A program made the translations under genes and the position numbers. A stretch of DNA of 28,132 bases from a virus. Positions 1-6,673 of this stretch are shown here, one piece after another. Position 1 is the first letter of the stretch. The number at the start of each line of letters is the position of its first letter. The DNA is taken from positions 1-28,132 of the IMG/VR virus record IMGVR_UViG_3300042261_000575; one strand, given 5' to 3'. The notes under the pieces are model-generated. The model made no database searches and was not told the DNA's origin. It saw only the letters and a program-made list of their open reading frames with translations.

Positions 1-1
1 T

Positions 2-160
2 CATGATGTCAAAAGCGATTGCAATCTTGCCGAAAAACTCCTTGCCTATATTATCCGGTATCCTTCTGAAATGGCGCGTTATGCAATTGATAGATTAGTT
101 CTGGATTGTCCCGACCTTGTAAAGTGTTCAGCATATATTAATTGGTCAAATAAAAAATAG
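2..160 (+). CDS. C-terminal fragment of an unidentified protein
   Basis: An open frame enters from the left edge and ends at TAG at 158-160, leaving 52 codons (HDVKSDCNLAEKLLAY and so on). The start lies outside the window. The codons are GC-richer than most of the window (for example gcc, ctt, cgg, ccc), matching the 169-aa gene downstream. A strong hairpin terminator follows 25 bp after the stop, which supports this being the real end of a rightward transcription unit. I do not recognise the family; too little sequence is present. Confidence 0.6.
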   Translation, partial: HDVKSDCNLAEKLLAYIIRYPSEMARYAIDRLVLDCPDLVKCSAYINWSNKK

Positions 161-185
161 TAAAATTTCACAACTAGTTCTTGAC

Positions 186-219
186 AAGGGTGCCTAACAA
201 GCACCCTTTTTAGTTTTTT
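186..219 (+). terminator. Rho-independent terminator
   Basis: An 8-bp stem, AAGGGTGC (186-193) with GCACCCTT (201-208), closes a 7-nt loop and is followed by a T-rich run. It ends the transcript of the partial gene at 2-160 and insulates the tandem promoters to its right. Confidence 0.85.
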
Positions 220-257
220 CCACACTTTTAAAAACTTTAAAATTTCAAAAATATCTG

Positions 258-286
258 TTGACACCCTAACCATATTGTGGTATTAA
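258..286 (+). promoter_or_regulatory. Sigma-70-type promoter 1
   Basis: TTGACA at 258-263, a spacer of exactly 17 bp ending in TGG, then TATTAA at 281-286. It is the first of three tandem promoters reading toward the 169-aa gene. Confidence 0.75.
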
Positions 287-329
287 CAAAAACACTTTCC
301 AAAAACTTTAAAATTTCAAAACATTTGTG

Positions 330-358
330 TTGACTTTCCAATTCAATAATGGTATAAG
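330..358 (+). promoter_or_regulatory. Sigma-70-type promoter 2
   Basis: TTGACT at 330-335, a 17-bp spacer ending in TGG, then TATAAG at 353-358. It has the same architecture as promoter 1, 72 bp downstream of it. Confidence 0.7.
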
Positions 359-420
359 CCAGCAAAGATTTGGAAAGAATTGGAAAGCTTTCAAAAACTT
401 CAAAATTGTTGAAAGTCTTG

Positions 421-449
421 TTGACTATTTGAAGATGGTTTGATATGTT
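421..449 (+). promoter_or_regulatory. Sigma-70-type promoter 3
   Basis: TTGACT at 421-426, a 17-bp spacer, then TATGTT at 444-449. It is the nearest promoter to the gene at 501, and would give a leader of about 45 nt. Confidence 0.6.
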
Positions 450-500
450 ATTGTCTCTTGAACGAAACAAGGAATCAAAAGAAAAGAAAGGAATAAAATT

Positions 501-1010
501 ATGAATACTATCAGCAAGGTTGAAATGGTTAAGCTTTTGGAAGGTGTTAAGGGAACTACTTTTGTCGGAGTGGATTATTGCGCCCCTGTTGAAATGAGGA
601 AGACAGGCAATCCTTATGTTGGGCACGATGTCACCAAGACCACAAGCTTGACAGGACAGTTTGGCGGTGATTATGAAAATTGGGTTAACAATCAGCGCGA
701 ACGGGAGGGCAAGTCTGCTGACTTCGATGCCGCCTCCCGCACTTGGGGCGAAAATCTTGGAAAGGGGATTATACTTAACCCAAAGACCGGAGAAGTCAGC
801 ATACAGTTAATTATGACTAATGCGCCCTCCGATACAGTCTACCGCATTGATGGCGAACAGGTTGACAAGACGGTACTAGAGCCTTTCCTGCCCGTCAAGA
901 AGGTCAATAAGGAGAACCAAGGCACCGACAAGACTGTTGTGGTCCGTACCCTTAGAACCGATAGAATTAAGGTGCTACGTGTCAACGGGGAGGCATACGT
1001 TATAGTATAG
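501..1010 (+). CDS. Conserved phage hypothetical protein, early-type
   Basis: This 169-aa protein starts at ATG 501, behind an AAAGGA ribosome site and three tandem strong promoters, and a terminator follows it. The expression signals therefore suggest a monocistronic, strongly expressed early gene. The segment around residues 32-72, with RKTGNPY and then NNQREREG, resembles a conserved protein I recall from many large phages with no assigned function. I see no signal peptide, membrane segment or catalytic motif. Base composition is clearly richer in G+C (gcc, cgc, ccc and aag codons) than the genes from 1521 onward, suggesting either codon selection for high expression or a different origin. 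Function unknown. Confidence 0.85.
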   Translation: MNTISKVEMVKLLEGVKGTTFVGVDYCAPVEMRKTGNPYVGHDVTKTTSLTGQFGGDYENWVNNQREREGKSADFDAASRTWGENLGKGIILNPKTGEVSIQLIMTNAPSDTVYRIDGEQVDKTVLEPFLPVKKVNKENQGTDKTVVVRTLRTDRIKVLRVNGEAYVIV

Positions 1011-1032
1011 AATACCCCGTCCTAACTTTAAC

Positions 1033-1065
1033 AAAATCCCCTGCCTAATGGTGGGGGGTTTTTTT
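1033..1065 (+). terminator. Rho-independent terminator
   Basis: AAATCCCC (1034-1041) can pair with the G-run and T's at 1053-1062 across a short loop, followed by more T's. It ends transcription of the 169-aa gene 23 bp after its stop codon. Confidence 0.75.
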
Positions 1066-1070
1066 GTTCT

Positions 1071-1117
1071 AAAAACTTTACAATTTGCTTGACATATACA
1101 ACAGGTTGTGGTATATG
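1071..1117 (+). promoter_or_regulatory. Fourth copy of the A-tract/sigma-70 promoter module
   Basis: AAAAACTTTACAATTTG at 1071-1087 repeats the upstream element of promoters 1-3. It is followed by TTGACA (1089-1094), a 17-bp spacer ending in GTGG, and TATATG (1112-1117). The element starts 18 bp before the -35 box instead of 28-29, i.e. about one helical turn closer. It reads toward the operon starting at 1521. Confidence 0.7.
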
Positions 1118-1274
1118 TAAAATTTTATGAATTTTAATGTCAAGTACCAAAGTTTTTTCAAATTTGAGAAAATAGGGGGAGTGGGTATTTTGGGCAATTG
1201 CCGTCTTAAAAAATTTTTTTATAATTTTTCGAATTTTTTATATAAGAAAAAATTTTAAAATCTTTATACTTTTT

Positions 1275-1346
1275 AAAATCTTTATAATTTTTAAAAACTT
1301 ATTAAATCTTTAAAATCTTTATAATTTTTAAAAACTTATTAAATTT
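1275..1346. repeat. Tandem AT-rich direct repeat, 33 bp identical, period 37
   Basis: The block beginning AAAATCTTTATAATTTTTAA at 1275 recurs from 1312, with 33 identical positions (1275-1307 and 1312-1344). A partial, diverged copy (AAAATCTTTATACTTTT) precedes it at 1257. The repeat shares the ctttAAAAtcttt flavour of the promoter A/T elements but has no -35/-10 pair. Confidence 0.75.
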
Positions 1347-1473
1347 TTATAATCTTATTAAACTTTTATTATTGATTTAAAATTTTTTTTTAATTTTTTT
1401 AAGGGGGATTAATATAGGAATTTTGATTGTATTGGGAAGTTAGGCAAAATAAAAGTTTAGATATAGTGGGTAG

Positions 1474-1501
1474 TTGAAAAGGTTATAAAGTTTGGTAATA
1501 T
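1474..1501 (+). promoter_or_regulatory. Possible sigma-70-type promoter for the 1521 operon
   Basis: TTGAAA (1474-1479), a 16-bp spacer and TAATAT (1496-1501). The start point would fall almost on the ribosome site (GGAG at 1509-1512), so this is less convincing than the promoter at 1089-1117. Confidence 0.35.
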
Positions 1502-1520
1502 AGAGGCAGGAGATAAAAAA

Positions 1521-2054
1521 ATGAAATTAATAGAACATGCTAAGAAAGAGTTGGAGTTAAGTGGATTGTTTGATAAAAACAGCGATTATAATGGTATGCT
1601 TGGTGAAAACGTTATAGAATTAATAGAAACATTTAGTAAACAAGGGCACAGTGGACATACTGCATCCATAGTTTCTGATTTGTTTAATAAATTATCTAGA
1701 TTTAAACCTATTTCTCCATTAACAGGAAAAGACGATGAATGGTGCGAAATCGAAAATGGAGTTTATCAGAATAGACGTAATAGTGCAGTATTTAAAGCTG
1801 GCAAGGATGGTAGAGCATATTTTATTGATGCATACGTCAAAAGAACCCCAAATGGAAATTATTGGAGCGGAAGATTAGAATTTAAGGACGGTAGAAGCAT
1901 TGGAAAATGTTATATTAAAGACTTTAACGACATGCCAACTATAACAATTAACGTATTGGAAAGAGAAGTCAACAAAGATGATTGGGAAAGTTGGATTGAA
2001 GATGAAAGTCAGTTAGAAAAATTGGCAAAGCATTATGAGTTTGAGATAAAATGA
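1521..2054 (+). CDS. Conserved phage hypothetical protein
   Basis: This 177-aa soluble protein starts at ATG 1521 with a good GGAG site 8 nt upstream. Its N-terminal segment (AKKELELSGLFDKNSDYNGM) and the stretch SKQGHSGHTASIV resemble a conserved hypothetical I recall from many large phages, found in operons of early or nucleotide-metabolism genes; no activity is known to me. I see no metal-binding or nucleotide-binding motif. The gene overlaps the next one by 4 nt (ATGA), so the two are probably translationally coupled. It is the first gene of a four-gene rightward operon that ends with the ATP-grasp gene and a small hypothetical. Confidence 0.85.
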   Translation: MKLIEHAKKELELSGLFDKNSDYNGMLGENVIELIETFSKQGHSGHTASIVSDLFNKLSRFKPISPLTGKDDEWCEIENGVYQNRRNSAVFKAGKDGRAYFIDAYVKRTPNGNYWSGRLEFKDGRSIGKCYIKDFNDMPTITINVLEREVNKDDWESWIEDESQLEKLAKHYEFEIK

Positions 2055-2347
2055 AAATAATCAGACCTGAAGCACCTAAAAATGAAACTCGTGAAGCCCC
2101 AATTTGTAAAGTATGTCCTAAGCACTGCAAAGTTTCGGATTTAAAGGTTACTGGAGAAAACAAGGTTGAATGTAAGGATTTTATCACTAGGGGTGATATG
2201 ATGACAGAACAGAATCTTGAATCATTAGGATTTTGGGATTGTAAATGTGGTCATAGAAACATAATACCTAGAGACACCATAACAGTTAAGTGTGATGCAT
2301 GTGGGAAACCAAGAAAATTTGATATTATAGATAGGGAAATAACATGA
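2051..2347 (+). CDS. Small Cys-rich protein with zinc-finger-like pairs
   Basis: This 98-aa protein starts at an ATG overlapping the previous stop (ATGA). It has two cysteine clusters: C19, C22, C26 and C41 in the N-terminal half, and C64/C66 with C81/C84 (CKCGH then CDACG) in the C-terminal half. The second looks like a zinc ribbon, so I expect a metal-binding protein that may contact nucleic acid or protein. An internal ATG pair at about residues 50-51 (preceded by a GGGGTGAT site at 2190-2197) could start a shorter zinc-ribbon-only product. No closer family recognised. Confidence 0.7.
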   Translation: MKIIRPEAPKNETREAPICKVCPKHCKVSDLKVTGENKVECKDFITRGDMMTEQNLESLGFWDCKCGHRNIIPRDTITVKCDACGKPRKFDIIDREIT

Positions 2348-2400
2348 GCGATAAAATCCTAATCCCAGTGTATGAATATTAAATCGTGGTGATATTAAAA

Positions 2401-3087
2401 ATGAGCATAATACCTAAAAATTATAAAGGGTTTGAGATATACAGTAAGATGTCACAAGACTTTGAAAGTCAGGCAATTATATTAATTTGTGTGATGGACA
2501 GGATTAAGTATAAAATTATAAGAAATATTAAAGAGCATGAGGAAGGATACATACCAATAGGTGGGATAAAATTCATACAGGGGATATTAGGAAGGGTTAT
2601 AAAGCCTGATTATTATCCTACATATTTAAAAGGTTATTTAAGGCGTAGCATATGGGAAACTGACAAATGGCCTATTGGTAGAAGGGTATTTATAAAGCCT
2701 AGTGACGAGCACAAGAGGTTTAATGGAATTATTACGAATGGTGGATGGAAGGGGAAGAAGCGTGGGCCTTACATATGTTCAGACATTATAAAGATCAAGA
2801 ATGAGTGGAGGTATTACATATTAAATGGGGAGATAATATATTCAAGGTGGTATAAAGGTGAGGAAGAGGATAAAGTTAGTCCGAATCTTGGTATTGAGTT
2901 TGACAAAGATTTAATAAGTTGTTTAGACATGGGGGAAGATTATGAAGGCAATTTAATATTGATAGAGAGTCAGTCACCTTTTAGTTGTGGTTGGTATGGG
3001 TCTAATAATTATGAATGTGCTAGTAAGTATGTTAAATGGATAAGTTATGGATGGGAGCAAATAGAAAGGAAATATAAAAATGTTTAA
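2401..3087 (+). CDS. ATP-grasp domain protein, R2K-type
   Basis: This 228-aa protein looks like the phage R2K-clade ATP-grasp family (DUF4343-like), predicted ligases that couple a carboxylate to an amine using ATP. Visible signatures are FIKPS (residues about 97-101) as the first nucleotide-binding lysine, a glycine-rich GGWKGKKRGPY segment, the EWRYYILNGEIIYSRWY strand pair (about 138-154), and an acidic LIESQSPFSCGWYG ending near E189, which fits the metal-binding Glu and the terminal loop. A GTG 15 nt upstream is in frame, but GGTGAT lies 8 nt before ATG 2401, so I chose 2401. It overlaps the next gene by 8 nt. The substrate cannot be told from sequence; such phage enzymes have been proposed to modify proteins or peptides. 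Confidence 0.7.
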   Translation: MSIIPKNYKGFEIYSKMSQDFESQAIILICVMDRIKYKIIRNIKEHEEGYIPIGGIKFIQGILGRVIKPDYYPTYLKGYLRRSIWETDKWPIGRRVFIKPSDEHKRFNGIITNGGWKGKKRGPYICSDIIKIKNEWRYYILNGEIIYSRWYKGEEEDKVSPNLGIEFDKDLISCLDMGEDYEGNLILIESQSPFSCGWYGSNNYECASKYVKWISYGWEQIERKYKNV

Positions 3088-3484
3088 TAATTCTATAAAT
3101 AATAGAACGCAGTATATACCTTATGAAAAGAGTGTAAAGATACAACATGCTCCTACAGATGAAGGATTAAAGTTATTACATGAGATGGAGCAAAAGATTA
3201 AGGACAATTTAATAAATTCTATAAAGGTTGAGGGGAATGTTTTTAATTTTAAAAGCATGATATTTTTGACATTTAATTCTTTTAATTATTATGGCATGTT
3301 AGGATATACTTTAAATGGTAAAGAGGAAACGATAGATTTTGAAATTCCTTATGAAATAAGACGTATGGAATTTAAGGAAAAGTGTAAAACAGTATATGAC
3401 ATTTTGGTTAAGTTGATAGCAGAAAGGCTTGCAAGGGATATAACCTTAGATATAATTGAAAAAAATAGTAATATGTTTAAATAA
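3080..3484 (+). CDS. Hypothetical protein, end of early-type operon
   Basis: This 134-aa soluble protein starts at ATG 3080 inside the end of the ATP-grasp gene, with an AAAGGA ribosome site about 12 nt upstream. Predicted character is a helical N-terminal part (GLKLLHEMEQKIKDNLINSI), a beta-rich middle (NVFNFKSMIFLTFNSFNYYG) and a helical C-terminus. It resembles small conserved phage proteins of unknown role. Its last 8 nt overlap the end of the convergent 891-aa gene, with no terminator hairpin between them. No function can be given. Confidence 0.75.
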   Translation: MFNNSINNRTQYIPYEKSVKIQHAPTDEGLKLLHEMEQKIKDNLINSIKVEGNVFNFKSMIFLTFNSFNYYGMLGYTLNGKEETIDFEIPYEIRRMEFKEKCKTVYDILVKLIAERLARDITLDIIEKNSNMFK

Positions 3485-6152
3485 TTTCTTTATAGAGTTT
3501 ATAAAAAATATTATTATTTATAAAGCTTTCTGAAACTTTAGTTTTCTTCGTTTTTTTAATTTCTTCATTAAATTGTTCTTCTGTAAGGGGTACTCCATTC
3601 AAATACCATTCTTTTGTTCCATCTGCCCTTTCAATAGCCGGACCATCCTCACGATGCCATTTACCATTCAAATACCATGCCTTTGTTCCATCTGCATATT
3701 CACAAGCCGGACCATCCTCACGATGACACTGACCATTCAAATACCATACCTTTGTTCCATCTGCCCCTTCATAAGCCGGACCACCCTCACGATGCCATTG
3801 ACCATTCAAATGCCATTCTTTTGTTCCATCTGCATCTTCAATAGCCGGACCATCCTCACGATGACATTGACCATTCAAAAACCATTCTTTTGCTCCATCT
3901 ACACTTTCATAAGCCGGACCGTCCTCACGATGCACTTTGCCATTCAAATACCATATCTTTGTTCCATCTGCCTCTTCAATAGCCGGACCGTCCTCACGAT
4001 GCAATTGCCCATTCAAATACCATTTTTTTGTTCCATTTGCATATACTTTCATTTCTGGTTCTTGTTTATTTGTTTTCAAAGGTTCTTTTATGGGTTTACC
4101 TGTGAAAAATATATTTATTTGATTGGTATTATAGACAGAATTCAATACAACTTTTATTAATTGTGGGTATTTTTCTTCTATTAAATCCTTTTTTTCTTTA
4201 TATGAGTTTGTTAAATAATCTAATAAAAGGTCTGTATATTCTGCATTTTTTGGGTCTTCAAAAGGTGATATAAAATAGTCGGGAATATTTTTCTTATTAT
4301 AATTATCATATAAATATCTGCCTAATATACTATATATTATAGAAATTGGTAAATAATCTTTATTATTTTTCATATATGATATAAATATTTTTGGAATACT
4401 TTCAAAGTTATAATTGCTTATTGGTGCATAATACATAAAAAAGTTTTTAATAAAATGTTCGTCTTTGTCTTCAATAGAAAAAAGCTCATTTAATAATATT
4501 TGTGGAACAGTGGTAATATCTTTTGTAGAAAATAAAATATCATGTATACAATCATAGGTAGAACTTTTGTGTTTGGTTAAATTTTCTAATATCTTTGAGA
4601 ATTTTTTTTCTATTATTTCAAAAGATTTTGGAATTTTAAATAAACATCTAACAATATGTGTTATTAAATCTTTTTGTACATAAGATGGATATTCTTCTAA
4701 TAAACGTATTATATTTTCTGGCAATTCTTTCAGAATATTAAAACATTGATCAATTGATTTATAATCGGTATATTTTGTACTATTTGTTATTAAACATATT
4801 ATTACATCATAAATTTTATGTTTATGAATAATGAAATCTTGTAATACTGGTGGAAATTTATTTAAATCTTTAAAATTTGAATAAAGTATATTTATAAAAT
4901 TATGAGTTATTTTATTTTCATTATTATTCAATAAAGCAGAATATATTTTTATTTGAGTTTTTTTGTCATAATTTTCAAAATTTTTAAAATCAGTAAAATT
5001 TTTGGTAATTTTTTGTAAATAAGAAAATGCTTTTTCTGGTATTTTTAATATTTCGTTAAACTTATCTTCGAGTGATATTCCGATGAAATTTTTTATATAA
5101 TATTTTGAAAAATCTTGTAAAATAGGGGATGAGACTTTAATAATATCATTATAATAATCTTCTGAATAGGATTTCAAATCCAAAAGTTCTTTTATCCATT
5201 CATAACCGTGATGATAATATTTTTCTAGTTTATTAAAAGCTGATCCAGTGTTGTGTTGGGCATGATAAGCTCCATCAATGGCATTTATTTTAAAAACTAA
5301 TTCTTGATTTTTTGAATTATTTAATATTAGCCAAGCATTACAAATTCTTGCCCATGCTATTCCTCCGAAGCTTCGACTTAGTTGTATATTAAGATATAAC
5401 CATTTAGCAAATTCTATAAATTGTTTTTCTGATATTTTAAGAGCTTCCAAGGCTCTTGTTATTTTTGCTACTCGATCATAATAATGTTTGTCTTCTTCTA
5501 TTTTATATTTCCCGTTTTTATAAGTTGATAAGAAATTTTTTGGTTTAGTTTTAATCTTTTTTATACTACTATTCGGATTAAATACTTGTTTTGTATATAA
5601 AAAGAATTTTTTAAATGCTGGTGTATTAAAATAAGGTGGTAAATATGTTGTTAAATCTTTATTTTTATCTATTTCTGATTCTTCTGATTCTTCATCATTA
5701 TTGGTAGATTCTTCATCTAAATCAATTGGTCCAGATTCTCTATATTGTATTTGATGTTCTATATTAGTATCAAATAATTGACTTAATTTAGAAATATCAT
5801 TATAATCAAAAACGTGTACATATTCGCAACATATAGACCAAAACAAATCATCTTTTAATTCTATTAATAATGAATCACAAAGTTTTTCCAACATTTCAAC
5901 TCTTTGTTTTTCAACATTTTCAAATCTTTCTGAAAATGTTAAAGGGTTTACGTCTCTGGCTACTACGCTTTCGTCATCTGTTTCTAATTTTGGTTTAGGT
6001 TCTCTTCGTCCGGCTTCTCCTTCTAGTGGCAGACTTAAATTATTAAGATTTGAAAGGGTATAAAAATCTATCATTTTTTGTCTTGGAGTATTTGGAATAG
6101 TATAAACAAATTGTCTTGCTTCTGTTAGAATATAGCTTTTAAAAGATTTCAT
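3477..6152 (-). CDS. Large virion-type protein with C-terminal HREDGPA repeats
   Basis: This 891-aa protein starts MKSFKSYILTEARQ, a leader like the capsid-targeting peptides of T4 internal proteins, with ILTE as a candidate prohead-protease site. Residues about 250-310 hold a conserved-looking patch (SFGGIAWARICNAW, then HNTGSAFNK) that I associate with internal or structural proteins of large phages. A long Asn/Lys/Ile-rich helical region follows. Residues about 700-865 contain six complete and one terminal copy of a 23-residue repeat, W-Y-L-N-G-x-x-H-R-E-D-G-P-A-x-E-x-x-D-G-T-K-x, similar in spirit to MORN or YwqK-type repeats. The start lies only 8 nt from a late promoter box and has no Shine-Dalgarno sequence. 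I infer a late, probably capsid-associated protein; its biochemical function is unknown. Confidence 0.75.
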   Translation of the reverse strand: MKSFKSYILTEARQFVYTIPNTPRQKMIDFYTLSNLNNLSLPLEGEAGRREPKPKLETDDESVVARDVNPLTFSERFENVEKQRVEMLEKLCDSLLIELKDDLFWSICCEYVHVFDYNDISKLSQLFDTNIEHQIQYRESGPIDLDEESTNNDEESEESEIDKNKDLTTYLPPYFNTPAFKKFFLYTKQVFNPNSSIKKIKTKPKNFLSTYKNGKYKIEEDKHYYDRVAKITRALEALKISEKQFIEFAKWLYLNIQLSRSFGGIAWARICNAWLILNNSKNQELVFKINAIDGAYHAQHNTGSAFNKLEKYYHHGYEWIKELLDLKSYSEDYYNDIIKVSSPILQDFSKYYIKNFIGISLEDKFNEILKIPEKAFSYLQKITKNFTDFKNFENYDKKTQIKIYSALLNNNENKITHNFINILYSNFKDLNKFPPVLQDFIIHKHKIYDVIICLITNSTKYTDYKSIDQCFNILKELPENIIRLLEEYPSYVQKDLITHIVRCLFKIPKSFEIIEKKFSKILENLTKHKSSTYDCIHDILFSTKDITTVPQILLNELFSIEDKDEHFIKNFFMYYAPISNYNFESIPKIFISYMKNNKDYLPISIIYSILGRYLYDNYNKKNIPDYFISPFEDPKNAEYTDLLLDYLTNSYKEKKDLIEEKYPQLIKVVLNSVYNTNQINIFFTGKPIKEPLKTNKQEPEMKVYANGTKKWYLNGQLHREDGPAIEEADGTKIWYLNGKVHREDGPAYESVDGAKEWFLNGQCHREDGPAIEDADGTKEWHLNGQWHREGGPAYEGADGTKVWYLNGQCHREDGPACEYADGTKAWYLNGKWHREDGPAIERADGTKEWYLNGVPLTEEQFNEEIKKTKKTKVSESFINNNIFYKLYKEII
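3592..4041 (-). repeat. 69-bp tandem coding repeat array (HREDGPA units)
   Basis: About six and a half copies of a 69-bp unit encode the C-terminal repeats of the 891-aa protein. The DNA is conserved as well as the protein: the codons for HREDGPA (cat cgt gag gat ggt ccg gct) are nearly invariant and GC-richer than the rest of the gene. This points to recent duplication or gene conversion rather than old repeats kept only by protein selection. Confidence 0.9.
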
Positions 6153-6160
6153 AGTATAAA

Positions 6161-6169
6161 TATTTATTA
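6161..6169 (-). promoter_or_regulatory. Late promoter box for the 891-aa gene
   Basis: On the minus strand this reads TAATAAATA, close to the T4 late box TATAAATA. Only 8 nt separate it from the ATG, so the transcript would be almost leaderless. The plus strand of the same palindromic block reads TATAAATA at 6155-6162, so the site may fire both ways. Confidence 0.6.
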
Positions 6170-6205
6170 TTTTTGATAATTTTTACAACAAATCTTGTAA
6201 TAATT

Positions 6206-6213
6206 TATAAATA
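6206..6213 (+). promoter_or_regulatory. T4-type late promoter box for the HAD gene
   Basis: A perfect TATAAATA ends 16 nt before ATG 6230. A second perfect copy is at 6155-6162. With initiation about 6 nt past the box, the leader would be near 10 nt, and no Shine-Dalgarno sequence is visible in it. An overlapping TTGTAA/TATATT pair (6195-6222) could also act as a weak sigma-70 promoter. Confidence 0.65.
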
Positions 6214-6229
6214 TGATATATTATAACAC

Positions 6230-6673
6230 ATGAAAACTAAAATAATATTTATTGATGTAGATGGCGTGCTTAATAATAGTCACACTACTGATACAACACC
6301 TGATGGATTTAATGGTATTGATCCAGAAAATGTAAAAAATTTAAAAAAAATCTTAATTAAAACTGATGCAAAAATTGTATTATCTTCTCAATGGAGATTA
6401 GCGGAAAAAGATAAAGATTATTTATGGGAGCATACAGGAGAATTTATTAAAAGCAGATATATTGGTGATACTCCAATAAGACTTAATCCAAATAGATTTT
6501 TAGAAATATCAGAATGGTTGGATAAAAATAAAGACATTGTGGATGATTATATTATTTTAGATGATAATAAGGTTTGGGGGCTTGAACATAAACTTATATT
6601 AACTGATGATGATGAAGGACTTACAGGAGAAATCGCATATAAAATAATTAAACTTTTAAATGAAAAAGAATAA
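6230..6673 (+). CDS. HAD-family phosphatase (RNA-repair-type HAD domain)
   Basis: This 147-aa protein consists of a single HAD domain. Motif I is IFIDVDGVLNN (residues 6-16; nucleophile D9, acid D11), motif II is IVLSSQWR (S52/S53), and the final acidic motif is YIILDDNKVW with two Asp residues near 106-107. The DGVLN start, SSQWR and ILDD pattern matches the small HAD domains often found with RNA-repair proteins (HAD_SAK_2 type), which remove phosphates from nucleic acid or nucleotide ends. It is one of two HAD domains in the window; the other is fused to a transglycosylase at 19964-21049. It overlaps a 58-aa gene at its 3' end. Phosphatase fold is confident; substrate is inferred. Confidence 0.8.
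   Translation: MKTKIIFIDVDGVLNNSHTTDTTPDGFNGIDPENVKNLKKILIKTDAKIVLSSQWRLAEKDKDYLWEHTGEFIKSRYIGDTPIRLNPNRFLEISEWLDKNKDIVDDYIILDDNKVWGLEHKLILTDDDEGLTGEIAYKIIKLLNEKE

Larger units (their letters stand above)
230..449 (+). repeat. Three tandem AT-rich promoter modules
   Basis: The gap between the terminator and the gene at 501 is filled by three copies of one design: an A/T element followed by a sigma-70-type promoter. The element AAAAACTTTAAAATTTCAAA occurs at 230 and 301 (21 bp identical, counting one further A) and in a diverged form at 393 (AAAAACTTCAAAATTGTTGA). Distances from the element start to the -35 box are 28, 29 and 28 bp. The element sits where an UP element (RNA polymerase alpha-CTD site) would lie. 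No other gene is apparent in 161-500. Confidence 0.7.
1118..1520. other. AT-rich non-coding region
   Basis: There is no credible gene in these roughly 400 bp. The first part includes a G-rich patch (gggggagtgggt near 1177). The centre (about 1200-1400) is almost pure A/T and includes a 33-bp direct repeat described separately. The end carries a weak promoter and the ribosome site of the next gene. It could be a leader, a spacer, or a region used in replication initiation or DNA bending; the sequence alone does not decide. Confidence 0.6.

Noticed and set aside
237-626. Leftward 129-aa open frame over the promoter region
   Set aside because: It crosses three good rightward promoters and the start of the 169-aa gene, and its protein is Phe/Asn/Ser-rich as expected of antisense AT-rich DNA.
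2344-2382. 12-codon frame (MSDKILIPVYEY) overlapping the end of the Cys-rich gene
   Set aside because: It has an ATGA overlap typical of a coupled gene but is too short to support; it may be a decayed gene start or chance.
2386-2400. GTG start for the ATP-grasp gene
   Set aside because: The ATG at 2401 has a GGTGAT ribosome site 8 nt upstream, while the GTG has none, so the shorter form was chosen.
3592-4041. Regularly spaced repeats that might look like a CRISPR array
   Set aside because: Units are contiguous 69-bp coding repeats in frame with the 891-aa gene; there are no distinct spacers and no cas genes nearby.
3573-4160. Long rightward open frame (195 aa) rich in repeated CSICxFxSRTILT units
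   Set aside because: It is the antisense reading of the 69-bp repeats coding HREDGPA units; the leftward 891-aa gene spans it and has a proper start, promoter box and protein-like composition.
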